Assembly (NCBI GenBank): GCA_963402885.1
Contig: OY727095.1
Span: 6,763,001-6,827,000, forward strand
Length of the DNA stretch: 64,000 nt
Reading direction: 5' to 3'
Origin: Antedon bifida
Lineage: Eukaryota; Echinodermata; Crinoidea; Comatulida; Antedonidae
The position numbers and the translations under genes were made by a program. Under the pieces are notes generated by a model, which was given only the letters and a program-made list of their open reading frames with translations, made no database searches and was not told the origin of the DNA. This document shows, in pieces, positions 59,801 to 64,000 of the stretch; positions within the stretch are counted from its first letter, which is position 1; every line of letters begins with the position of its first letter.

Positions 59801-59952
59801 TACATATACATTCAGTAGTTGACGCTTCAGTAGTTGTTGCTGACACAATTATCAACAAAACTAAACCAAATGATTGGTGTTAATGTTTTTAATTTAACAC
59901 TGCTGAAATTCACGACTATATACAAAAACTCTAATTTACTTATTTTATCCAT
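17895..59952 (-). CDS. Giant MUC4-like transmembrane mucin, 58 coding exons, about 6,407 aa
   Basis: Seen: 58 exons with consensus boundaries and compatible phases join into one open frame of 19,224 nt, from ATG at 59952 to TAG at 17895. Order of encoded parts: signal peptide, TTEPS repeats, 2 LDLa, 2 sushi, 2 EGF, NIDO, AMOP, VWD, linker, about 19 EGF, SEA, about 10 EGF, SEA, 2 EGF, transmembrane helix, 130-residue tail. Most single-domain exons are phase 1-1. Known: NIDO-AMOP-VWD followed by EGF and a membrane anchor is the MUC4 layout; LDLa, sushi and the two SEA domains are additions. Inference: a heavily O-glycosylated surface or gel-forming glycoprotein at an epithelium or adhesive surface. 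A head-to-tail paralogue starts at the left edge. One intron appears to be GC-AG. Exon coordinates are in the block entries. Alternative splicing cannot be judged. Confidence 0.85.
18062..18347. mobile_element. Foldback/MITE-like repeat in a mucin intron
   Basis: The left end, cttggttcctgctaggacg, and right end, cgtcctagttggaaccaa, are inverted. A second internal copy of the left end starts at about 18217, so two related elements are joined or nested. The core, attggtcaa...cgcttgtgattggt, also occurs near 16015 and 24950-25060. Confidence 0.6.
18496..18530 (+). repeat. Imperfect (GAT)n microsatellite
   Basis: gatgatgattatgatgatga and neighbours lie in an intron of the mucin gene. Confidence 0.6.
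19723..20456 (-). other. Mucin exons 53-55: two membrane-proximal EGF domains
   Basis: Exons 20375-20456, 19943-20044 and 19723-19763. Introns fall inside the EGF domains, unlike the one-exon EGFs elsewhere in the gene. Cys spacing gives CNENGNC...[12 protein letters not shown] and CNNRGNC...[12 protein letters not shown], non-calcium-binding EGFs just outside the membrane, like the EGF pair in MUC4. Confidence 0.8.
20747..20935 (+). mobile_element. Degenerate hAT-type MITE copy
   Basis: Aligns along its length with the intact 180-bp element at 43504-43683 (shared gaggcctctg, ggggcccctgggtttagcca, catagccgtta), with decayed termini. Confidence 0.65.
20956..22016 (-). other. Mucin exons 51-52: second SEA domain with GSIIV motif
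   Basis: Exons 21889-22016 and 20956-21187. The second exon carries [20 protein letters not shown] is encoded at 21101-21118. Known: SEA domains of MUC1 and relatives self-cleave at G-S(V/I)VV during folding. Inference: this domain probably cuts the protein near the membrane, leaving the two chains non-covalently bound. Confidence 0.75.
22453..24009 (-). other. Mucin exons 45-50: recent triplication of a two-EGF unit
   Basis: Six EGF exons alternate as type A (23887-24009, 23276-23398, 22734-22856) and type B (23568-23687, 23011-23130, 22453-22572). The A exons all encode [16 protein letters not shown]; the B exons share [13 protein letters not shown]. Flanking introns are also similar between copies. 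All exons are phase 1-1, so the copies stay in frame. Confidence 0.9.
24945..25066. mobile_element. MITE-like fragment related to 18062-18347
   Basis: Contains attgtgattggtt, ttgaccaatcacaagc and cgtgattggttcaa, core motifs of the family seen at 18062-18347. Confidence 0.4.
25067..25258. mobile_element. Foldback MITE with GGCCAA termini
   Basis: The left end, aggccaattcagatagc, and right end, gctgtctgagttggcc, are inverted; the inner parts contain tcgtacgacgag and ctcgtcgtacga. Much more GC-rich than its surroundings. Confidence 0.65.
25799..25891. mobile_element. Degenerate copy of the TTAA MITE
   Basis: Keeps the agctctgt and agagcttt ends, actagtttgacaaaa and atttgggcaca of the family. 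Confidence 0.5.
26385..27318 (-). other. Mucin exons 39-40: first SEA domain
   Basis: Exons 27206-27318 and 26385-26625, phases 1-0-1 as in the second SEA. The second exon encodes [17 protein letters not shown] at the position of the cleavage loop, without a GS(V/I)VV motif, so self-cleavage is unlikely here. Confidence 0.7.
26689..26932. mobile_element. Degenerate TA-type MITE (AAAGATG family)
   Basis: Starts aaagatgcacc and ends tttggggacaacaca. The internal ttattaaaactgcaaaattc and tcttcatttttcatgt match 63198-63398 and 40481-40746. Confidence 0.45.
28112..28368 (-). other. Open segment of unknown origin, possible orphan exon
   Basis: A good acceptor (tttcactactccttcag) opens an 80-codon frame starting ENTLVNH, in the phase 1 required by this gene, and then stops. 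It has a normal protein composition but no Cys pattern and no usable donor. It could be an abandoned exon, a terminal exon of a truncated isoform, or chance. Confidence 0.25.
28399..28554. mobile_element. TTAA MITE, nearly full copy
   Basis: About 155 bp with inverted ends (ctgtctacactatcaaactt and aaactagtttgatagtgtag). TTAA lies on the left; the right flank is TAAA. Confidence 0.75.
29522..29612 (+). repeat. Dispersed repeat (pair with 35203-35275)
   Basis: Shares atattttggcacatatggcg and neighbouring sequence with 35203-35275. Confidence 0.5.
30286..30412. mobile_element. TTAA MITE, right-truncated copy
   Basis: Starts agctccgtgtacactatcaa and keeps the atggtagtgatatg and gggcacatca motifs. 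The right arm is incomplete. Confidence 0.6.
30623..30800. mobile_element. Foldback element with 15-bp perfect ends
   Basis: gtttatcgcaaatag (30623-30637) and ctatttgcgataaac (30786-30800) are exact reverse complements. Inside, gggaagggtttgggagcaaa pairs with tttgctcccgaacccttccc. Confidence 0.75.
31179..31199 (+). repeat. (GAA)n microsatellite
   Basis: About seven GAA units lie beside the 31049-31174 exon, inside its upstream polypyrimidine tract when read on the minus strand. Confidence 0.8.
31908..31945 (-). repeat. Fragment of the 68-bp tandem-repeat family
   Basis: agatccagccactgataccc and cacagcattgtca are the reverse complement of the unit at 11527-11821. Confidence 0.6.
32263..32403. 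mobile_element. TTAA MITE, degenerate copy
   Basis: Follows TTAA at 32259-32262 and keeps ctgtctacacaatcaaatta and atggtagtgatatgtcc. Confidence 0.6.
32734..32886. mobile_element. TTAA MITE, full-length 153-bp copy
   Basis: Flanked on both sides by TTAA (32730-32733 and 32887-32890). The ends, cttgtctacactatcaaac and gtttgatagtatagacacag, are inverted. This is the clearest copy for the target duplication. Confidence 0.8.
33122..33142. repeat. (TA)n microsatellite
   Basis: An uninterrupted TA run next to the MITE-rich intron; a second run lies at about 33259-33281. Confidence 0.8.
33188..33235 (-). repeat. Fragment of the 68-bp tandem-repeat family
   Basis: tctccattgagatccagcca and cacagcattgtca are the reverse complement of the unit at 11527-11821. 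Confidence 0.6.
33361..33495. mobile_element. TTAA MITE copy
   Basis: Begins aactgtctacaatatcaaac and ends with agtttgatagtgtagacaga, followed by TTAA (33496-33499). Confidence 0.7.
34418..34600. mobile_element. 183-bp MITE with AGGGTCTTTCA termini and TAA duplication
   Basis: The ends are inverted (agggtctttcacacctgttc against agggtctttcatacctgttc on the other strand), flanked by TAA at 34415-34417 and 34601-34603. A 3-bp TAA duplication suggests a PIF/Harbinger-type origin. Confidence 0.7.
35203..35275 (+). repeat. Dispersed repeat (pair with 29522-29612)
   Basis: See 29522-29612. Confidence 0.5.
37316..38382 (-). other. Mucin exons 20-21: linker/Ig-like domain after VWD
   Basis: Exons 38191-38382 and 37316-37497. 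The encoded text runs PPVIFNI...[25 protein letters not shown]...GLFTWTPT...VNITFDVSD, a beta-sandwich-like module, then [11 protein letters not shown], which opens the first EGF. Modules like this often follow VWD in NIDO-AMOP-VWD proteins (from memory). Confidence 0.6.
37821..38152. mobile_element. Foldback element with internal direct repeats
   Basis: The ends aagcgtggttcccactacga and tagtgggaaacaagctt are inverted. Inside, gtgggaaccgacgacgcaac to aggtttgatttcac occurs twice (about 37903-37944 and 38038-38094). Much richer in GC than the surrounding intron. Confidence 0.7.
38584..38705. mobile_element. TTAA MITE, right-truncated copy
   Basis: Starts aagctctgtctacactatca and keeps gatgtgcccatatatgg; the right arm is missing. 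Confidence 0.6.
39690..39915 (-). repeat. 51-bp tandem repeat duplicating a splice donor
   Basis: Four near-identical units with donor sequences at 39737, 39788, 39839 and 39890, plus a degenerate unit at about 39690. Each unit contains the end of the VWD exon (ATGGGCTTATTTG) and its GTAAGTTATTG donor. Because 51 is divisible by 3, the frame is open through all units. Confidence 0.9.
40138..40273. mobile_element. TTAA MITE, 136-bp copy
   Basis: TTAA on both sides (40134-40137 and 40274-40277), with inverted ends actctgtctacactatcaaa and tttgatagtgtagact. Confidence 0.75.
40481..40746. mobile_element. TA-type MITE (AAAGATG family)
   Basis: The ends atgatgtattgtcccc and ggacaatacatcttta are inverted. 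The inside shares gttaaaactacaaaataacc with the reverse of 63198-63398. Confidence 0.65.
43504..43683 (+). mobile_element. 180-bp hAT-type MITE with 8-bp target duplication
   Basis: The ends CAGTGGCGTAACG and CGTTACGCCACTG are perfect inverted repeats. TATTGAAG flanks both sides (43496-43503 and 43684-43691), an 8-bp duplication as made by hAT transposases. It lies in an intron within the NIDO/AMOP part of the mucin gene. Confidence 0.85.
44932..44978. mobile_element. TTAA MITE fragment
   Basis: Only accatatttgggcacatcac and the following ttttttccaactagtt remain. Confidence 0.45.
45744..46625 (-). other. Mucin exons 6-7: two calcium-binding EGF domains
   Basis: Exons 46503-46625 and 45744-45863, phase 1-1. 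They start [12 protein letters not shown] and [11 protein letters not shown], with six cysteines each and the NxxGSY motif. Confidence 0.85.
46782..47519 (-). other. Mucin exons 4-5: two sushi (CCP) domains
   Basis: Exons 47343-47519 and 46782-46991. The first has [11 protein letters not shown]...[11 protein letters not shown]...[13 protein letters not shown]. The second has [12 protein letters not shown]...[11 protein letters not shown]...CNDGIFDP...QC. The four-cysteine pattern and the NG-W and C-x-GY-L motifs are those of complement control modules. Confidence 0.85.
47615..47705. mobile_element. Possible remnant of a foldback element
   Basis: GC-rich segment with tcccggctccggctcc and ggagccgagtcgaacccg, weakly related to the ends of 34418-34600. 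Confidence 0.25.
47720..49034 (-). other. Mucin exons 2b-3: two LDL-receptor class A domains
   Basis: Exons 48906-49034 and 47720-47845. The first encodes C...[21 protein letters not shown] then PDGEDE, a complete calcium cage. The second, [20 protein letters not shown], lacks the SDE acidic end (it has NYDETGPLC) and may not bind calcium. Confidence 0.8.
48640..48785. mobile_element. Degenerate TA-type MITE fragment
   Basis: Keeps the right side of the AAAGATG family (aatcttcattatgc, ttttggggaacataacttta). Confidence 0.35.
49160..59700. repeat. 15-bp minisatellite array with higher-order repeats
   Basis: On the plus strand the unit reads gatggttcagtagtt. Blocks containing gaggactgagtagttgaagg and ctgtgtcgttgatggttctg recur at about 49955, 50345, 50715, 51195, 51555, 52325, 53775, 57385 and 58150. 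A rare gatggctgctctgttgtcg variant occurs at about 54798, 56273 and 56468. Confidence 0.9.
49160..59860 (-). other. Mucin exon 2: single 10.7-kb exon of TTEPS-type repeats (about 3,567 codons)
   Basis: Seen: about 700 five-residue units of the form STTEP, with S/P, E/D and occasional L, Q, F or A variants, encoded by a 15-bp minisatellite. It is bounded by a TTTAG acceptor (59861-59865 side) and a GGCAG/GTAAGT donor at 49160. Near the start, two ECIC cysteine dyads interrupt the repeats. Units diverge near the C-terminal end (LTT, TKP, ERL variants). Higher-order blocks recur. Inference: a dense O-glycosylation domain, strongly acidic, with proline every fifth residue keeping it extended. Confidence 0.9.
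59940..59952 (-). other. Mucin exon 1 (13-nt coding part): start codon and signal-peptide start
   Basis: ATG GAT AAA ATA A, then donor GTAAAT. A 79-bp intron (59861-59939) separates it from exon 2, giving [18 protein letters not shown]. The same arrangement at 422-434 in the paralogue supports it. The exon-2 frame has an in-frame stop just upstream and no ATG, so a spliced start is required. Confidence 0.75.
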
Positions 59953-60780
59953 TAAAAGATTTATCTCATATTACATACATTTTACGTAACACATTGGATT
60001 CGTAAAATCAAGGTTGACCACTAACTACGTAGATTCTACTAACTACCCACAGATGTTTGTGCCGTGTTTGCCTACTACCTACTAGCCTACTAACTATTTT
60101 TAATAGGCCAAGCCTCTAATTTTAAATCCAGCGCCTACTTAGGCTTAAGCAGAGGGATGTATCACTGGCCTATCTAAGCTACTCGTATGAATAGAGAGAA
60201 ACGGATGATCATGATAAAAATGTTATCAACTATACAGGCTAACATCTAGATGCTATTTGGATATTTTAATTGTTCGTTTTGTTTGAAATTAACACCGTTC
60301 GCGTTCGCATTGTTGTTGACGCGTTTTCACGAAGATGGTTAATAATATTTCAGTATTAACTTGTTTCTTGTAGAAAAAATAAATATCAATTAAATTTAAC
60401 ATTTTAGCCAATCAAAACATGTATTTTATATTATTTTATATCATAAAAACATGACTTTATTTATCGGACGTAGATTCGTACGCGGCAATGGCAAAGAATA
60501 GGCCATGTTGGGTAACGCATGATTTGTGTTGTTGCTTTCTTTGTGAACTAGGTGATAAAACAATTTTCTGTAAAGTGAATGTACAATAGTTTGTTTAAAT
60601 ATTTTCTATGAAATGTTATATAGTTGCAAATATACAGTATTATCACAATTCTATATAACGAGACATGTATAATATCTATTTAATTCAAGTCTTCTTTAGT
60701 ATACATCCGCGCTCTTTTAAAGGTGATAGAACATTTCCAATGCAAAAATTGCGGATTGCTCATTCTGATATATGTTTTTT
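59953..60780 (-). promoter_or_regulatory. Putative promoter/5' UTR region of the mucin gene
   Basis: Non-coding, conserved with 435-858, with the same TATA-like CTTTAAAAGAGCGCGG (about 60708-60725). An insertion of about 170 bp (60003-60175) is specific to this copy. Confidence 0.35.
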
Positions 60781-61317
60781 GATTGTTGTTTATTTGCGCC
60801 CTCAATGTACAGTGTGCACTAAACGCAAGCTAAAATGAATATAAACGCATTTGTTTTGTGATATAATAGCGCAGATTAATGACTTTTAAAAAGGAATATC
60901 ATTTAATAAAATGGAAAATAAACAGAAAACAACACACTTAATATGTATTAAATTATGACGTCATCGGTCATTTTATGCACGTAAAAAAACATATAAGGAT
61001 ACGTAAAATCATGGACTAAATAATTATTTAATCCATGGCAAAATGAAGGTTTTACCACGAATTAAATAATTACATATAAACACAATACTGTTATGCATTC
61101 TAAAGGCCTCGTTATGCTAACTAGCGCCATCACATCGATAAGCTACAAACCGGTATAGCCTACACGGTGGAATGTTGTCTTCTAAAGCCATATCGTCTGC
61201 TATAAAAAAAGACGTTATGTTTTTAAAAAAAAGTAAAAAGTAAATTATAAATTATTCGCTCAAAAATCTTAGATAAACAAGAAAGTAACGAGATAGGCCT
61301 ATAGTTTGCAAACCGAT

Positions 61318-61662
61318 GTTTGTCTTCTTTTTTGTAAATTGGAATAATTTTGCAATTTTTAGGATATCGGAAAAGGTGCCACTGGTTAGGCCTAAAGAAA
61401 TAGTGAAAATATGGGACAATGGAGTAGAAATTAAAGACGAAACAGACTTAATAACCTTATTTGAATAGCCATCAATGCCAGAATGTTTGTTGATATCTAG
61501 ATTTGAAATAAGATTGGAAACCTCATACGACGTAACAGGTGTAAGAATTTTTTTTTTATGGTTGATTTAGGAATGATGAAAAGTTAAGATTACTGTTTTG
61601 TGGAGTTTCAATACTATTTGCAAGTTTAGGACCAATATTTGGAAAATAATCGTTAAAATGTC
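61318..61662 (-). pseudogene. Non-LTR retrotransposon reverse-transcriptase relic (N-terminal part)
   Basis: Reading the minus strand in several frames gives FNDYFPNIGPKLA, then TPVTSYEVSNLI, LDINKHSGIDGYSNKVIK and PLSHIFTISL followed by SGTFP. This order (YF.IG, then G-DG..N..IK, then SL..G.FP) is that of the first reverse-transcriptase motifs of jockey/CR1-like elements. Frameshifts and a poly-T run interrupt it; no catalytic region remains. Confidence 0.75.
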
Positions 61663-62479
61663 AAGCCATAGATAAGTTTTACTTGGCTCTGCCGGCTATG
61701 ATGGATTAATATACAAAAAGTAATTATAAACAGTTCCTTTATGGTTTCACAACAATACAACAATGCAGTCAAGTGTAACAACATAGGATAAACGGTTGAA
61801 TTACGTATTGTTATAAAATCAGCCCATTGGGTGCTAGTCTACATTTAACAAGGCATATCTTAAAGCATAGCTATCAATGAACTGTATTCCGTTATTTTAT
61901 TTGTTCACTTTATTGCTTAGAGCAGATTTTTATTTCATAATAGGACCTTTTGATTCTTTTTAACTCTTAATTGCATTTTATTAGTTTTAAGACTATTTTC
62001 TGGGTTGAATATATTAAATGATTTACTTCAATGTCGTATTTGTATTATTCTGAGTATATATTAGATTTTAATTTATTTATCTTCTTCTCTTAACGTATCT
62101 TCTGCCTCTCCAACAGGTTCATTATATAGTTGGTCCGACTAAACGGTCCTAACGGTGCTAAAATTTTCTGCTCGCAAATAAAATCAATCATTTATCTGTC
62201 ATTATACATTTTCACTGAATTGCTACATCTTCGGAAAGTAAGTCCTATAAAACGACTAAAAATGTTGCTTCTCAACAGCTAACACTAATTAACTGTAACG
62301 AGAACCATTCTTAACTGTTGCTGCAGCTCGGCAGCTAACATTAATTTAGGCTAAAACAAAAAATAAATTGTGTGCATTAAATATCTATTCTATTCTATAA
62401 AAGTTTTTATATGTCGCCCTACAAAGAACAGAGCGCCTAACAATACTAGTAATTAATTAAAAAGAAAAGTTTTAAGTAA

Positions 62480-62750
62480 AGTTAAGTTTAAGAGGTGCCG
62501 AATTCGCCCCTCTCAAATCGACAGGTAGCGCGTTCCATATCTGCGGAGCGGTGACAGAAAAAGAATTGTCACCAGCTTTTTGATTAGATCGTGGAACGAA
62601 AAGTCGGGTAGGATCATTAGAGGAGCGATGTCGCACCTGTAATTAAATGAAAGCTGGTCACGGTTAAACTTAATTAAATCAAAAATGTACAAAGGAACAA
62701 CAGAGTAAATACATTTATAAACAAAAACGATAATTTTGTACAAAATTCTT
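62480..62750 (-). pseudogene. Non-LTR retrotransposon relic (C-terminal part)
   Basis: The minus strand encodes, with a frame change, YRCDIAP then RLFVPRSNQKAGDNSFSVTA and PQIWNALPVDLRGANSAPLK. This is the usual end of jockey/CR1-type reverse transcriptases (VPRS, SFS..AP..WN.LP..LR). Probably the same decayed element as 61318-61662, with the middle lost. Confidence 0.75.
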
Positions 62751-63197
62751 CTTATAAAAATGACAATGCTGTCGTTATAGAATGAAAACTTGTCTAGTTT
62801 CTTTTGTAAAAAAAAAAAGCGTATTGTTTTAATCTAGTTATTGTCGATCGTTACTGTCCTAGAACGGGCTTTTAGACAATAACATTCCTAGTGCAACTGA
62901 GGGTAACACTAACTCGCAGTTATAATACAGATATCTTGCGTGTTATACATGTGTGACACTGTATTAGACAATTCGCCTATGATACTGTAAACATACTGGA
63001 CATAAGTGTCATAATGTGGAGATAAGATTAATGTACGTACATAGAATTGAGTTTCGCTGTTTCTGATTACGCCCTTACAGCTTACAATTTTCCCGAGTTA
63101 AAATAATAAAGTAAGGATATATAAGTATCTATTATTATGTTTAATTGATATTATGATGAATAAAATACAAGTGGTAGTTTATACACCACCACACTTA

Positions 63198-63398
63198 AAG
63201 ATGCATTGTCCCCCAAAAAAATAAAAAATGAAGATTAATTAAATCAGACTTTGAATAGGTTATTTTGTAGTTTTAATAAAGTTAATCACTTCCGTAGAAA
63301 AAAAAAGGAAAAAATAATGTTTTCATTTTTTTGGATCCAATTTTTGATCGAAGAAAAATTTTAAAATTTATTTTTTTTCAGAGGGACAATACATCTTT
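63198..63398. mobile_element. 201-bp TA-type MITE with an empty paralogous site
   Basis: The ends aagatgcattgtcccc and gggacaatacatcttt are inverted, flanked by TA (63196-63197 and 63399-63400). In the paralogous left block (about 12540-12555) the sequence reads cacacttaagagaaaag without the element. Confidence 0.8.
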
Positions 63399-63599
63399 TA
63401 GAGAAAAAGGTGAAAGTGTCGTCTGATTAACCACTTTACATAATCAAAATTATAGATTAAGCGTGTCATGCTCGGCAGCTGAAATTAATTTCTATACCGT
63501 AAATTTTAACTGAATTGCTACGTTATACGGAAATTAAGTCCGTAAGATTTAAAAAAAACGATTGCTTTTGAGCAGCTAACATAAATTAATTAATACTAG

Positions 63600-63637
63600 A
63601 TGGTACGCGAGCGAAGCGAGCGTACCATCTAGGTCGT
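63600..63637. repeat. Perfect palindrome with 13-bp arms
   Basis: ctagatggtacgc and gcgtaccatctag are separated by an 11-base gagcgaagcga loop. GC-rich and isolated in AT-rich DNA; possibly a terminal hairpin of a transposon. Confidence 0.7.
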
Positions 63638-63974
63638 GTCCACAGATGGTTCTCGAATACACAGTAATTTCAGCGTAAAAAAACTGGTGATTTCAAATGT
63701 ACGTACCGCAGGACTATAAATACATTGTCGTTTTCAGAAACGAATAAATAGACACGATGATTAATGTAGTCAACTAAAATTAGCACACTGGGAATTAGGC
63801 CTACTTCCAAAGGAGAAACTTGTCTTAAAATGAGTCCAAAAAACTAAAACTGTCCCTGTTATAGTCGATTGAAATAGTAAAGTACATGATACACCACTAC
63901 GACGTTTATATTTTTTATAATTACTAATTATTGCCCTTACGTAAATTTATATATAGTTAGTTAGTTAACAGATA

Positions 63975-64000
63975 AAGATGTATTGTCCCCTAAAAACATG
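63975..64000. mobile_element. TA-type MITE cut by the window end
   Basis: Begins aagatgtattgtcccc after TA and runs off the right edge. Confidence 0.55.

Larger units (their letters stand above)
60890..64000. repeat. Distal upstream DNA of the mucin gene, paralogous to 10082-13180
   Basis: Apart from the reverse-transcriptase relics and MITEs, no coding region is seen. Blocks correspond to the left copy as listed under 10082-13180. Confidence 0.6.

Noticed and set aside
49160..59860. CRISPR-like array
   Set aside because: Contiguous 15-bp coding minisatellite without spacers, in a eukaryotic gene.
60180..60235. Alternative first exon encoding MIIRFSL..., conserved near 490-540
   Set aside because: Would end in phase 0 at a weak donor, incompatible with the phase 1 start of exon 2; the right copy also has a stop soon after.
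1..64000. tRNA, rRNA or snRNA genes
   Set aside because: None recognised by eye on either strand; a covariance-model scan would be needed to exclude them.

Overview
This is a eukaryotic window: AT-rich, full of introns, with GT-AG splice sites, dense MITEs and a multi-domain extracellular protein gene. NIDO-AMOP-VWD architecture, long calcium-binding EGF runs and SEA domains point to a metazoan, most likely a marine invertebrate deuterostome (echinoderm or relative). That placement is inference; no species marker was found.

Layout. (1) Bases 1-434 (minus) are the 5' end of a giant mucin-like gene that runs off the left edge. (2) Bases 859-10077 are a 9.2-kb DNA transposon with about 20-bp terminal inverted repeats, a 4-bp ATCT target duplication and an uninterrupted 1766-codon ORF. 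The ORF has N-terminal Cys-rich zinc-binding-like clusters, a GDW-containing core, a PIN/FEN-like acidic block and a C-terminal CXC (tesmin/TSO1-like) domain. It sits about 0.4 kb upstream of the left mucin gene's start. (3) Bases 10082-17894 hold no convincing gene, only duplicated mucin-upstream DNA, MITEs, tandem repeats, a long inverted repeat and one duplicated cytoplasmic-tail exon. (4) Bases 17895-59952 (minus) are one complete mucin-type transmembrane gene, which I assembled exon by exon: 58 coding exons, all phases compatible, about 6,407 residues. (5) Bases 59953-64000 are its upstream region, paralogous to the left copy, with relics of a non-LTR reverse transcriptase and MITE insertions.

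The mucin, from N to C terminus: signal peptide split by a 79-bp intron; about 3,560 residues of TTEPS-type repeats in a single 10.7-kb exon; two LDLa; two sushi; two EGF; NIDO; AMOP; VWD with a GDPH motif; a linker domain; about 19 EGF; SEA; about 10 EGF including a recent triplication of a two-exon unit; a second SEA with a GSIIV cleavage-like motif; two EGF; a transmembrane helix; and a tyrosine-rich tail. The NIDO-AMOP-VWD-EGF-TM core is that of MUC4-type mucins. The two mucin genes lie head-to-tail, and their shared upstream DNA serves as an internal control that exposes several transposon insertions as present in one copy and absent from the other.
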